DNA of 64,000 nucleotides, taken from an uncultured Prevotellaceae bacterium. Lineage in GTDB: Bacteria > Bacteroidota > Bacteroidia > Bacteroidales > Bacteroidaceae. A model generated the notes under the pieces. It was given only the letters and a program-made list of their open reading frames with translations, was not told the DNA's origin and did not search any database. Below are positions 13,640 to 23,115 of this stretch, in pieces. Each line of letters starts with the position of its first letter. Positions within the stretch are counted from its first letter, which is position 1. Location of the stretch: positions 32,349 through 96,348 of the forward strand of contig CAMHNI010000009.1 in assembly GCA_946186505.1 (NCBI GenBank). The letters run 5' to 3'. The position numbers and the translations under genes are program-made.

Positions 13640-15982
13640 TTAGAAGCGTAGCGTGACGTTGCCCATCATAGTGAATCCCGCCATAGGGATGAAGCCAATC
13701 TGGTAGTAGCGGTTGTCGGCGGGGTGGCCGTAGCTGTCGCAGACGGCAGAATAAACCCAGCCGTTGGCGGCATAGCGACGATTGAAGATGTTCGAGAAGT
13801 TCAGTCCGAAGATGACCTCGCGCAGCACTTTCTTGGGCTTCAGCGTGTAGCTCAGGTTGATGTTCGACGTCGAGTAGCAGGGCAGCGAGCGGTCTGCATT
13901 TTCGGTGTTGTCTAAGTACTGGCGGCCGACGAAGTTGGTGTGCCACGTCAGCTGGGCGCCCATGTAGTGCAGGTTGACGAAGCCGTTGAGGATGGTCGAG
14001 GGCGAGAAGGCCAGCGTGGAGTTGTCGTAGTGGATGGTCGTGGTGCCGTTGTCCCAGTCTTCCACCACCTCGTCGAAGTCCTTGATCTGGTTCTTGCTCA
14101 GGGCGGCGTTACCCTCGATGGTGAGCCATGAGGTGGGGTCGATGCCAGCCTGCAGCTCCACACCCATGCGGTACGAGTCCTTGATGTTGGTGGTCAGTTT
14201 CTCGCCGATGTCGCTCAGCAAACCCGTCTGCACGAACTGGTCCTTGTAGTCCATATAATAAAGGTTCACACCTGCGCGCCAAAGGTCGTTCGTGTAGGTA
14301 TAGCCCACCTCATAGTCGAGCAGTTGCTCAGCCTTGGGAGCAGGGTATGAGCCGTTGTCGGTAAAATTGTTGCGCTCAGGCTCACGGTGGCTCATGGCCA
14401 CAGAGCCGTAGGCACGATGACCGCCGAGGCTCCACGAGAAACCGGCCTTGGGATTGAGGAAGTCATACTTCTGGTCGATGTCGAGGCGCTGGTTGTAGTA
14501 GCCGCTCTCCTCCTCGTAGAACTTGTCGTTGATGCCGTCGGTCTTGTAGCCCACATGGCGGTACTGCAGGTCGGCGAATACGTCCCACTGGTCGGTGAGG
14601 TGGTAGGCTGCCTTCACGAAGGCACTACCGTCGAGCTTGTGGGCGTCGCTGTCGTAATAGGTGTAATCGCCATTGGCCAGGTATTTCTGGCGTACATCGT
14701 TGTTGGCGATATAGTTGATGCGTCCGAAGTGGTTGCCGTCGAAGTTCTGCAGCGACAGACCGCCGATGATGTCCCACGACTCGTCCTTGTAGTTGGCATT
14801 CCACACCAGTCCGTAGGTGTGCTGTGTCAGGCCCTTCTTGCGCACGAAGTCGGTTTTCTTCACGCCGTCATAGACAAGGCCGAACTTCTTCAGCTTATTC
14901 TCCGGGCGGAACTCCTCGTAGTAGCCGTAACCGTAGGTGTAGTGCAGCGAAGCGGTTGTCGTCCAGTGGGTATTGACGTTCCAAGCGGCAGAAAGAATGT
15001 TATGGTTCTGCCAGAAGTTGTCGGTGGTCTTGTCCCAGAACGAACCGTCGGCCATCTTATAACGCTCCGTTATGTAGGTGTTATTGTCGCCAATGGTCAG
15101 ACTCTCGTAGAGCGAGTTGAACTTGCCGATTCCGGCATCCCACATATCCTTATAGGTCTTGATGCCCGTCTTGGAGCCGTAGGTACCGTCCATGATGCTC
15201 AGGTCGTTGGTGCCGGCGGTGACGCCGTTCCAAGCCTGGCCGGTGCGTTCGAAGTTGCCGATGTTCTTGTATCTGACGACGAAATCGTCAGACGCGATAT
15301 AGGTGAGGCCGCCGTAGTAGGAACCAGAGCGGCCGCTTGTGCCGTGAATAAAACCGTCGGTTGTGGTCTGGTGGTAGGCACCGTCAAGAATCCAGTGGTC
15401 CCAAAGCAGACCGGTTGAAAAATTGCCGCCGACGTTCAGGGTGTTGAACGAGCCGTAGCTGGTGGTCAGCTCAAGGCCAGGCGTCTGGGAGGGAGTGGCC
15501 GACTGCAGGGCCACCGTTCCGCCAAAAGCTCCGTCACCGTTAGTCGATGTGCCTACACCGCGCTGAATCTGTACCGAACCAAGCAGTGAACCGTATGAGT
15601 TCATGTTGGCCCAGAACACGCACTGGTCTTCGGGAGAGTTAAGGGGCACACCGTCGAGCGTCACGTTGATGCGGGAGTCGCCGGCACCGCGTATACGCAT
15701 ATAGGTCGTACCCGTGCCCACGCCGTTCTCGCTCCACGCCACCACGCCCGGGGTCTGGGAGAAGAGGAAGGGCAACTCCTTGCCCGTCTTCGAGAAATCA
15801 CTCAGTTGCTTTTTCTTGATGTTGCTGATGGCATAAGGTGCATTCTTCTGCGCCCGCACGCCACGAACCACCACCTCGGAGAGTTTTTCCACCTGTGTGG
15901 AGTCATAAAGTGCAGCCCGGTTCTGGGCACTCGCTCCAGCTGCCAACGATACAGCGGCAGCTGCCAAAACAATCTTTTTCAT
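13640..15982 (-). CDS. TonB-dependent receptor under TPP riboswitch control
   Basis: A 780-residue outer-membrane receptor. It has a signal peptide (residues 1-19), a TonB-box-like segment (EVVVRGVRA) near residue 38, a plug domain at about 50-160 (MRIRGAGDSRINVTLDGVPL) and a 22-strand barrel ending in the typical terminal Phe (TMMGNVTLRF). No carboxypeptidase-like N-terminal domain is present. The leader holds a TPP riboswitch and the next gene is pnuT, so it most likely imports thiamine or a precursor. Such receptors were named Omr1 in comparative studies of thiamine regulons. Confidence 0.9.
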   Translation of the reverse strand: MKKIVLAAAAVSLAAGASAQNRAALYDSTQVEKLSEVVVRGVRAQKNAPYAISNIKKKQLSDFSKTGKELPFLFSQTPGVVAWSENGVGTGTTYMRIRGAGDSRINVTLDGVPLNSPEDQCVFWANMNSYGSLLGSVQIQRGVGTSTNGDGAFGGTVALQSATPSQTPGLELTTSYGSFNTLNVGGNFSTGLLWDHWILDGAYHQTTTDGFIHGTSGRSGSYYGGLTYIASDDFVVRYKNIGNFERTGQAWNGVTAGTNDLSIMDGTYGSKTGIKTYKDMWDAGIGKFNSLYESLTIGDNNTYITERYKMADGSFWDKTTDNFWQNHNILSAAWNVNTHWTTTASLHYTYGYGYYEEFRPENKLKKFGLVYDGVKKTDFVRKKGLTQHTYGLVWNANYKDESWDIIGGLSLQNFDGNHFGRINYIANNDVRQKYLANGDYTYYDSDAHKLDGSAFVKAAYHLTDQWDVFADLQYRHVGYKTDGINDKFYEEESGYYNQRLDIDQKYDFLNPKAGFSWSLGGHRAYGSVAMSHREPERNNFTDNGSYPAPKAEQLLDYEVGYTYTNDLWRAGVNLYYMDYKDQFVQTGLLSDIGEKLTTNIKDSYRMGVELQAGIDPTSWLTIEGNAALSKNQIKDFDEVVEDWDNGTTTIHYDNSTLAFSPSTILNGFVNLHYMGAQLTWHTNFVGRQYLDNTENADRSLPCYSTSNINLSYTLKPKKVLREVIFGLNFSNIFNRRYAANGWVYSAVCDSYGHPADNRYYQIGFIPMAGFTMMGNVTLRF

Positions 15983-16039
15983 ACTTTGTAGTACCTTTAA
16001 TTAATAAATAATGTAAAGGGGAATTCTGTGTTGATAAAA

Positions 16040-16130
16040 CTACTATCCATCCCTACGCCGGCATTATCCGTATCAGGTTTAGAGGGTATCATCTCAGCCC
16101 GCAACAGCGAGCACCCCTTGAATTTGTATC
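16040..16130 (-). promoter_or_regulatory. TPP riboswitch (THI element)
   Basis: On the minus strand the conserved core is complete: GGGGTGC (16117-16111), CTGAGA (16097-16092), ACCTGATACGG and ATAATGCCGGCG (16078-16056), then AGGGA. These form the P2-P5 core that binds thiamine pyrophosphate. No terminator-like hairpin follows before the start codon at 15982, so control is probably at translation. Confidence 0.95.
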
Positions 16131-16164
16131 TTAAGCAGGCTTGCCTGAGCAATAATTGCGGGTG

Positions 16165-16195
16165 CAAAGGTACAACAAAAAAATAAAAGGGCAAA
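16165..16195 (-). promoter_or_regulatory. Promoter of the thiamine uptake operon
   Basis: On the minus strand TACCTTTG (16172-16165) lies 19 bases after TTTG (16195-16192). It reads into the TPP riboswitch. Confidence 0.65.
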
Positions 16196-16205
16196 ACTTT
16201 TGCCC
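16189..16205 (-). terminator. Terminator after the OMP receptor gene
   Basis: GGGCAAAA and TTTTGCCC form a short stem directly after the receptor stop codon, with a T-rich stretch on the minus strand. It overlaps the -33 box of the thiamine promoter. Confidence 0.65.
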
Positions 16206-16212
16206 TCTTATT

Positions 16213-18714
16213 TTAATTCATGTCGCCGCCGCCATTATAGCCGTTGTTGTCGAAGCCGCCCTGCTGATCGTCTTCCCCTTGTCCGTCATTCCGTTTCTTC
16301 TTAGGCTGGTTCATGTTGCCGAAGTTCCACGTCAGGGTGAAGTTCACGCGTGGGTCACGCCAGTTTTCCTGATAGCGGGTGAACGTCTCGCTGGATGTGT
16401 AGGTCTTCCAGTGGCGGGTATTGAAGACGTCGCGCCAATTGATGGCTAAGGCCAGTTTCTTGTTGAGGAACGTCTTGCGCATGCCCAGATCTAGTGAGCC
16501 ATTGGCACGCCTGTATCCCTGGGTGATGACGCCGCGAGAGCGGTAATTGCCCGTAGCCTGTAGCGAGATGTCGTAAGGCAATATGAACGAGGCCAGAACA
16601 CGTGCATCCCACGAGAAGTTTTCGTCGCTCTGGCCTGTGATGGACTGGCCCGCAATGACATATTTGAAGCCGTCGAGCTTGTAGTAGTAGCCGTTGATTG
16701 TAGTCGTGAGGTCGAGGATGCGGAAGAGCTTGTCCTTCATAATGAGCTCCATGCCGGCGCGCTGGTTCTTGGCCACATTCTCGCTGGTAGAGTACATAAC
16801 GCCGTCGTTACCCTGATAGCGGATACGCTGAATGACATCGGTAGTAGGGCGGTAGTAGCTGCTGATGGAGAGGGTGTGGTTGTCCCATGTCTTGAGGAAA
16901 TTCAGTGAGAAGGAGTTTGAGAACTCTGGTGTCAGTTCAGGGTTTCCGAACTCTACCATCGTGGCATCTCTGGTATTCTTGAACGAGTTGAGCTGTCCAC
17001 CCCACGGACGGCGCAGACGGCGGGTGTAGTTCAGTTGTAGCTGGGCCGTCTCGGTCAGTTCGTAGCTGAGGAAGAGTGAGGGAAACAGTTGGAAGTAGTC
17101 TTTCTTGAAGGCAGGGTCTTTCCCGACCAGCCCGTGCTCCTGGTCCCAGTCGTAGCTTTCGGTGTTCACCCGCCAATACTCGCCGCGCATTCCAGCCATG
17201 ACGCCAAGTTTCTGCCATAGCTTGGTGTTGAGTGTCAGGTAGAGTGCATGGATATCGTTATCATAGATGAAACGGTTGTAGTAGATCTTGTCCTCCCGCT
17301 GGTTTTTCCCGTCCCAGCTGTAAGGGTCAATCCACGACTCCTGCGGGGTGTTCTCATGCGAGAACTCGCCGTTGTATCCCGCCTCAATCTTCATATTGTC
17401 GGTAATCTGGTTCTCGTATTCCAGCTTGGTCTCAAAGCTCCGGTTGTTGATGAAGGCCGGTCGGTACTGGAAGCTGGCACTGTCAAGTGATCCGTCCATA
17501 AAGACGATGCGATCCTGGAAAGTGCTCTTGTTGTCGCTCTTCCATTTGTCGGCCGAGAAGATGAACTTCAGTTTATGTACATCGCTCCAGTTGTGGTCGT
17601 AGCCCACCTCACCGTGATACATCTGATTGGTGCCGTCGCCACCTGTGTTACGTGTCATCAGGTAGGTGTCCTGTGTGGCTCCGATGACTCCATAGTGGTA
17701 AGGTGTCGTATTCTCGTTCTTGCGGTTGCCCTGCATGGTCATGCCACTTAGGGATAAATCGTCTTTCTTGGTGAGATGCCATGTCAGTCCGGCACGTCCG
17801 AAGAGACCGCCACCACGGCCAGAATCCTCGCTGCGATAACGCTGGTACTGCTGCGTCTGCAGGTACTGCTGTTCGCTCTCCGAGCCACCGCCTCCACGAC
17901 GGGCACGATAGCCCAAGTTGCCGAAGGCTTCTAGCACGCCGCTGGAGTAGTTAAGGTTGGCCCCTGTGTTCCATCCGCCCTTGGTGTCGATACCTGCCCG
18001 TAGTGAGCCGTAGTAGCCTGCCTTACGGTCGCGTTTGAGGATGATGTTGATGATACCTGCCGAACCTTCCGCCGAGAACTTTGCCGAGGGATTGTCGATG
18101 ACCTCCACACGCTCGATGCTCTCGGCAGGAATCTGCTGTAGCACGTCGTAGCGGTTGTCGGAGGTCAGCCCCGAAGCCTTGCCGTTAATCCATACTTCGA
18201 CGCTCGAGTTGCCACGCAGTGATATCTCGCCGTCGGTGGTTACCTCTATGGAAGGAATCTGTTCTAACAGTTCCGAGGCGTTGCCACCAGCGGCGGCCAG
18301 TACATTATCCACGGTGAAAGTCTTGCGATCTACCTCAAGCTTCATCTGTGAGCGCTGGCCGGTAACCTGCACTTCCTTCAGCGTCTTGGTGTCCTCACCC
18401 AGATAGATGGTCGGAAAGGTGTGACGATGGTTTTGCGATGTGATATTGAACTGACGAGTAGCAGGCTTGTAGCCCATGAACGTGACGCTGAGCGTGTACT
18501 GCCCGTTGGCCAGCCCTGTGATGGTGAATGAGCCGCTGACATCGGTAATAGCCCCTTTTACCAGCTTTTCACCCTGCAACACCCGGACATTTACAAACTG
18601 TAAGGCTTCGTTCGTCTGCTTGTCTAATACGTGGCCTTTTACAGACCCTTGCGCCGCTGCGCCCATGGCGCAAAGCACCATGCAAAAAAAAGTAATTAAG
18701 TATCGTTTAGTCAT
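16213..18714 (-). CDS. TonB-dependent receptor-like outer-membrane protein
   Basis: An 833-residue outer-membrane protein. A signal peptide (1-21) precedes a carboxypeptidase-regulatory-like domain (about 22-100, GHVLDKQTNEALQFVNVRV), then a plug (SELLEQIPSIEVTTDGEISL, IERVEVIDNPSAKFSAEGSA) and a barrel of the OMP_b-brl_3 type (PF14905). After the barrel a 30-residue tail is rich in Asn, Gly, Asp and Lys, which is unusual. Members of this group are thought to move peptides or siderophore-like compounds; no substrate can be read here. The regulator gene upstream ends 33 bases before it on the same strand, so the pair probably senses and imports the same ligand. Confidence 0.85.
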   Translation of the reverse strand: MTKRYLITFFCMVLCAMGAAAQGSVKGHVLDKQTNEALQFVNVRVLQGEKLVKGAITDVSGSFTITGLANGQYTLSVTFMGYKPATRQFNITSQNHRHTFPTIYLGEDTKTLKEVQVTGQRSQMKLEVDRKTFTVDNVLAAAGGNASELLEQIPSIEVTTDGEISLRGNSSVEVWINGKASGLTSDNRYDVLQQIPAESIERVEVIDNPSAKFSAEGSAGIINIILKRDRKAGYYGSLRAGIDTKGGWNTGANLNYSSGVLEAFGNLGYRARRGGGGSESEQQYLQTQQYQRYRSEDSGRGGGLFGRAGLTWHLTKKDDLSLSGMTMQGNRKNENTTPYHYGVIGATQDTYLMTRNTGGDGTNQMYHGEVGYDHNWSDVHKLKFIFSADKWKSDNKSTFQDRIVFMDGSLDSASFQYRPAFINNRSFETKLEYENQITDNMKIEAGYNGEFSHENTPQESWIDPYSWDGKNQREDKIYYNRFIYDNDIHALYLTLNTKLWQKLGVMAGMRGEYWRVNTESYDWDQEHGLVGKDPAFKKDYFQLFPSLFLSYELTETAQLQLNYTRRLRRPWGGQLNSFKNTRDATMVEFGNPELTPEFSNSFSLNFLKTWDNHTLSISSYYRPTTDVIQRIRYQGNDGVMYSTSENVAKNQRAGMELIMKDKLFRILDLTTTINGYYYKLDGFKYVIAGQSITGQSDENFSWDARVLASFILPYDISLQATGNYRSRGVITQGYRRANGSLDLGMRKTFLNKKLALAINWRDVFNTRHWKTYTSSETFTRYQENWRDPRVNFTLTWNFGNMNQPKKKRNDGQGEDDQQGGFDNNGYNGGGDMN

Positions 18715-18747
18715 GATAAACCTTTGACGTATATTAGAAACAAAAGT

Positions 18748-21156
18748 TTAATCGCTGGCATTTGTTTTTCCGCCTTCTTTCCATTCAGTAGGCTTGACAC
18801 CAAATTGTTTTGTAAAACATTTCGTAAAGTAACTGGGACTGCTGAAACCTACACGGTAGCATACCTCACTGACCGTCAGACCTCCCTTGGAGAGCAACTG
18901 GGCAGCCTGCTTCAGCCGGACAATCTGAATCATCTCATTGGGTGTGACGTCTGCCAGAGTCTTGGTCTTGGCGAAAAGTCCGCTACGCGAGATGGCCATT
19001 TGTTCGGCCAAGAAATTGACGTTTAATTCTGGATTGGCGAAGTTTTGCTCGATGATGCTGTTCATGCGCACCAGGAATTCATTGTTGGACGGGTTGCCTG
19101 CAATGCCTGCAATACGGTCCAACTCCTCGCGGTGACGGCGGTGCTCCACCCGGCGTAGTCTTAGGCGCATGAGCCACCATAGGGCACCGGCGACCAAAAG
19201 CACATAGAGTGTCTTGGCCCACCAAGTCAGCCAGAATGGTGGCCTGACGACCACGGTCAGTACTGCTTCCTCTTCCGACCATAGACCGTCGTTATTGGTA
19301 GCTTTTACACGGAAGGTGTACTTGCCCGGCGGCAGGTTGGTATAGGTGGCCTTCGTCTGTGAACCGACGTAGTTCCAATCATGGTCAAAGCCGTCTAAGC
19401 GGTAGGCATACTGGTTCTTTGAGGGCGAAGCGTAGCTTAGTGCCGTGTAATGGAGACTGAACATCCGGTCGCTGTAACTGAGTTCCAAGTGTCCGCTGTA
19501 AGCCAATGCCTCGGGCATCAGTTCGTCGCCGACGCTGGCCGCACGGTTGAAGACCTCTAAGCCTGTGATATATACTCTTGGCTGAAGCTTGTTGGTATGG
19601 ATGGTGGACGGCAGGAACCTGCTGTAGCCATTGGTCGTGCCGAAATAGACGTATCCCTGTGAGTCCCTGAAGCCGGCATTAGGCTGGAACTGGGTACTGA
19701 TAAGCCCGTCTTCGCGGGTGAAAAGTACTGACCGGCCTGTCTTCGGTGAAAATTTCAGCACGCCAGTAGCCGCCGAGAGCCATAGGTCATCGCCGTCGGC
19801 ATCCTCAACGATGGCGTTGACGGCTATGTCGCCTACGCGTTTAAAGCAGTTGCTGTCATGCTGGTACAGGCAGAGACCGCTCTGTGTGGCAACCCACAGC
19901 TGACCGCCTCGTGTCAGCAAGACACAGTTTACCTGATCATCGTTTATAGAGGTGGTGTCGGTGCTATGACGGTACTGTTGCCATGTCTTGCCGTCGAAAC
20001 GGTAGAGGCCGGCCCCTTGGGTGGCAATCCACAGACTGTTTCTCTCGCTGGCCATGCTAATGGCCACGGCTCCCAGTTTCCTGACAGGCAAGAAACGGTC
20101 GATGGGTTCGTCGTAGCGGCAGAGACCGTCCATGGTGGCAGCCCATAGTCTCTGTTGCCTGTCTTGATAGATAACGTAGCTGCTGTTGTCGTACAGTCCG
20201 TCGGCTGTTGTGTAATGGCGTGTCCTGTCTCCCGCCAGACAATAGATGCCGTCCGAATAGGTGCCAACCCAGAGGCGTTCGCCGTCGGCAAGCAGGGCAT
20301 GGATGTTCCCACGCTGGAGTATGGCCTGATTGGTAAAACTCTGGGGGATGTCGTCCTTCAGGCAGTTCAGACCGGCGTCATCACTGGCAATCCACAGACG
20401 GCCTTCACCATCTTCGCAGAATCTTGATATGACGTGGCCGGGGGTACGCTCCAACCTTTGTGCGATGACGTTCAGGTAATAAACACCGTCATAAAAGGTT
20501 CCAATCCAAAGACCTCCTTCGTGGTCACCCTCGATGGCATAGACAAACTTCGGGGTCTTCCACAATGCGGCACTCCCATTCTGACGGTCATAGGCTACCA
20601 GCCCCTCATCGCAGCCAATAAGCAGGTAGCGGTCGTCGTATTCGTAGAGTTTGTGGATGTGGTGCCCCAGGCCGTCGCGCTGTGGATTAAGCACTTGCTG
20701 GGGCTGCCCGCCCTGTTTGGTAAGCATCAGACCGTTCTCCCAAGTGCCTGTCCACTGTTGACCATCACTTGTCTGCAGCTGGTCGCCACGCCCCGTCTTT
20801 TGCTGTTTGGCACCTGGCAGGCGTCTGAACTTTTCAGTACGTGGTGAAAAACTGTACACACCACTGTTCGTGCTTACCGTCAGCGAGTCGCCATTGGCTT
20901 GTAAGGCCGTGACGTACTGATCCATGCCGTTCTCCGCGATGCGAAACAGACGGACTGTCGTTCCGTCGTAGCGGCACAGACCGTTGTCAGTCCCCAGCCA
21001 GATGAAACCCTGTTGGTCCTGAATGATGTTGCGCACAGTATTGGACGGCAGTTCGTCCTCGACCGTCAGTCGTTGGAAAGCCTGTCGTTCCTGTGACAGG
21101 GCGTCTGTCAGTAGAACAAGTATTGAAAGCAAAAGGGTCAGTGCTCGCCTGTTCAT
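18748..21156 (-). CDS. Membrane-anchored propeller/AraC regulator without kinase
   Basis: 802 residues from MNRRALTLLL, a clear signal sequence; the 38 residues upstream in frame are not needed. Most of the protein is a periplasmic double propeller made of two-component-regulator repeats (IWLGTDNGLCRYDG, LWVGTYSDGIYCL, LWAATMDGLCRYD). A Y_Y_Y domain at about 570-650 (NQYAYRLDGFDHDW) and one membrane helix (TLYVLLVAGALWWLM) follow. The C-terminal 100 residues are an AraC-type DNA-binding domain (VSEVCYRVGFSSPSYFTKCF). The histidine kinase and receiver domains of classic hybrid two-component systems are missing, so this is a one-component membrane regulator. The adjacent receptor gene is its likely target. 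Confidence 0.88.
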   Translation of the reverse strand: MNRRALTLLLSILVLLTDALSQERQAFQRLTVEDELPSNTVRNIIQDQQGFIWLGTDNGLCRYDGTTVRLFRIAENGMDQYVTALQANGDSLTVSTNSGVYSFSPRTEKFRRLPGAKQQKTGRGDQLQTSDGQQWTGTWENGLMLTKQGGQPQQVLNPQRDGLGHHIHKLYEYDDRYLLIGCDEGLVAYDRQNGSAALWKTPKFVYAIEGDHEGGLWIGTFYDGVYYLNVIAQRLERTPGHVISRFCEDGEGRLWIASDDAGLNCLKDDIPQSFTNQAILQRGNIHALLADGERLWVGTYSDGIYCLAGDRTRHYTTADGLYDNSSYVIYQDRQQRLWAATMDGLCRYDEPIDRFLPVRKLGAVAISMASERNSLWIATQGAGLYRFDGKTWQQYRHSTDTTSINDDQVNCVLLTRGGQLWVATQSGLCLYQHDSNCFKRVGDIAVNAIVEDADGDDLWLSAATGVLKFSPKTGRSVLFTREDGLISTQFQPNAGFRDSQGYVYFGTTNGYSRFLPSTIHTNKLQPRVYITGLEVFNRAASVGDELMPEALAYSGHLELSYSDRMFSLHYTALSYASPSKNQYAYRLDGFDHDWNYVGSQTKATYTNLPPGKYTFRVKATNNDGLWSEEEAVLTVVVRPPFWLTWWAKTLYVLLVAGALWWLMRLRLRRVEHRRHREELDRIAGIAGNPSNNEFLVRMNSIIEQNFANPELNVNFLAEQMAISRSGLFAKTKTLADVTPNEMIQIVRLKQAAQLLSKGGLTVSEVCYRVGFSSPSYFTKCFTKQFGVKPTEWKEGGKTNASD

Positions 21157-21172
21157 CGTATGAATATAAAAA

Positions 21173-21204
21173 ACAGGCGCACCCCAAAGTCGGGATACGC
21201 CTGT
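21173..21204 (-). terminator. Terminator of the ribosomal protein operon
   Basis: A stem ACAGGCG/CGCCTGT with further inner pairing is followed on the minus strand by TTTTTTATATT. It lies between tsf and the regulator gene. Confidence 0.8.
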
Positions 21205-21232
21205 CGGGTTATGTTTGCTGCTAATAGTCAAA

Positions 21233-22228
21233 TTACTCAGCAACAAGTGTGAAGCGCTTGAAAGCAACAATCTTCAGCTCCTTGTCCTGAGCGGCGAGCC
21301 ACTGTGCAACAGTAGCCTTGTCGCCGTCGCCGAACTGGAACTCCTGGTCAACGAGGCAGTTCTCCTTCAGGAATTTCTGCACGCGGCCCTTGGCGATGTT
21401 CTCAATCATCGGCATCTTCAGCTGAGCCTCGCCTTCTACCTTAGCCTCGGCGATGACTTTGCGGGCCTCGTCAGCCTGCTCCTGAGTGAGCCAGCCCTTG
21501 GCCATGTTGCTCTCAATATGATCCTCAGAGTCAACGAGGTTCGGATTGATACCGGCCTTCTTGAGCTTCATCTCAACAAACTTCTCCACCTGCTCGAGCT
21601 TGGTCTTCTCGACAGCGGTCTTGTACTCCTCGTCCAAAATCTTCTGGTCAACGCTCTGAGCGTCGAGAGCCACGGGCTTCATGGCAGCCACCTGCATGGC
21701 CAGCTTGTGACCAGCCTCCTGGGCCGGCTTGTTGGTCTGGACCATAGTGCACAGCGTGTGCTTACCCATGTGGTCGTAAACCTCAATATTCTCACCTTCG
21801 AGCACGAGGTAGCCGTCCAGCTCCATCTTCTCACCAGTGATACCCGAACGCTGTGTGACAGCCTCTTGGGCGGTCTGACCGTTAATGTCGAGGGTCTTCA
21901 CAGCCTCGATATCCTGAGCCTTGGCGGCGATGGCGGCATCGAGGATGCTCTGGGTCAGAGCGATGAAGTCGGCACCGTTAGCCACGAAGTCGGTCTCGCA
22001 CTTCAGGGCAATCATAGCGGCAAAGCCGTCAACACTCTTTACCAGTACACAACCATTGGAAGTTTCACGGTCGCTACGCTTGGCAGCGATGGCCAGTCCA
22101 CGCTCGCGGAGCAGTTCCTTAGCCTTGTCGAAGTCGCCCTCAGCCTCGGTCAGAGCCTTCTTAACGTCAGCCAGACCAGCGCCAGTCATAGTGCGAAGCT
22201 TCTTGATATCGTCAATTGAAATTGCCAT
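21233..22228 (-). CDS. tsf: Elongation factor Ts
   Basis: A 331-residue nucleotide exchange factor that regenerates EF-Tu-GTP. The N-terminal UBA-like domain is clear (ISIDDIKKLRTMTGAGLADV), followed by the conserved DVKKALTEAEGDFDKAKELL and the core motif CETDFVANGADF near residue 78. The length is a little above the Escherichia coli protein and normal for Bacteroidetes. It lies 59 bases after rpsB on the same strand, the usual pairing. Confidence 0.98.
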   Translation of the reverse strand: MAISIDDIKKLRTMTGAGLADVKKALTEAEGDFDKAKELLRERGLAIAAKRSDRETSNGCVLVKSVDGFAAMIALKCETDFVANGADFIALTQSILDAAIAAKAQDIEAVKTLDINGQTAQEAVTQRSGITGEKMELDGYLVLEGENIEVYDHMGKHTLCTMVQTNKPAQEAGHKLAMQVAAMKPVALDAQSVDQKILDEEYKTAVEKTKLEQVEKFVEMKLKKAGINPNLVDSEDHIESNMAKGWLTQEQADEARKVIAEAKVEGEAQLKMPMIENIAKGRVQKFLKENCLVDQEFQFGDGDKATVAQWLAAQDKELKIVAFKRFTLVAE

Positions 22229-22287
22229 TATTTTTACTTTGTTTTTTCGTTATTACGTTATTACGATATGCCGTTATTACGACTTTA

Positions 22288-23115
22288 TTACTCTGCTGCG
22301 GGAGCCTCTTCCTCTTCTACCGGGGCTTCTTCTTCCTTACGAGCCTTGCGGGCGGGGCGGCGTTCTGCCTTCTCCTCAGCCTCAGCCTCGTCCTGAGCTT
22401 CAGCAGCCTTCTCGTCGGCCTTCTCCACCTTACGCTCTTCAACACCCTCGGCGATAGCGGCACAACAAGCATTGAGGATGGCCTCCACGCTGTCCTTAGC
22501 ATCATCATTGGCGGGAATCACGAAGTCGATGTTCTTAGGCTCTGAGTTGGTATCAACGATACCGAACACGGGAATGCCCAGACGGTTAGCCTCCTTGACG
22601 GCAATCTGCTCCTTCAGCACGTCCACGACAAACAGTGCGCTGGGCAGGCGGGTCAGGTCGGCAATAGAACCGAGGTTCTTCTCGAGTTTGGCGCGCTGAC
22701 GGGTAATCTGCAGGAGCTCGCGCTTAGACAGGTTACCAAATGTACCGTCGTTCATCAGCTTGTCGATATTGGACATCTTCTTCACAGCCTTACGGATGGT
22801 GGGGAAGTTGGTAAGCATGCCACCCGGCCAACGCTCGATAACGTACGGCATGTTGACGCTGGCAGCCTTCTCGGCAATGACTTCCTTAGTCTGTTTTTTA
22901 GTACCTACGAAGAGGATTTTCTTTCCACTCTTGGCTATCTGCTTCAGTGCTTCGGCAGCCTCGTCAATCTTGGCCACCGTCTTGTGCAGGTCGATGATAT
23001 GGATACCATTGCGCTCAGTATAGATGTAAGGAGCCATGGCAGGATTCCACTTACGCTTCAGGTGGCCGAAGTGGCAACCAGCCTGGAGCAATTGATCAAA
23101 ATTTGTTCTTGACAT
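22288..23115 (-). CDS. rpsB: 30S ribosomal protein S2
   Basis: A 275-residue S2 protein. The family motifs are HFGHLKRKWNPAM near residue 17, GTKKQTKEVI near 68, RWPGGMLTNF near 93 and the P-x-FG-x-VDTNSEP stretch near 181. A C-terminal acidic and basic extension of about 40 residues (EAEAEEKAERRPARKARKE) is typical of Bacteroidetes S2. It follows rpsI after a 111-base gap that contains a repeated CTGGACTAC and short hairpins, possibly a feedback leader. Confidence 0.98.
   Translation of the reverse strand: MSRTNFDQLLQAGCHFGHLKRKWNPAMAPYIYTERNGIHIIDLHKTVAKIDEAAEALKQIAKSGKKILFVGTKKQTKEVIAEKAASVNMPYVIERWPGGMLTNFPTIRKAVKKMSNIDKLMNDGTFGNLSKRELLQITRQRAKLEKNLGSIADLTRLPSALFVVDVLKEQIAVKEANRLGIPVFGIVDTNSEPKNIDFVIPANDDAKDSVEAILNACCAAIAEGVEERKVEKADEKAAEAQDEAEAEEKAERRPARKARKEEEAPVEEEEAPAAE

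Noticed and set aside
14387..15418. Long open frame opposite the thiamine receptor gene (343 codons)
   Set aside because: It lies wholly antisense to a strongly supported TonB receptor, has no family features, and reads as a codon-bias shadow.
18748..21270. Annotation as a hybrid two-component sensor kinase
   Set aside because: No histidine kinase, ATPase or receiver motifs exist between the membrane helix and the AraC domain.
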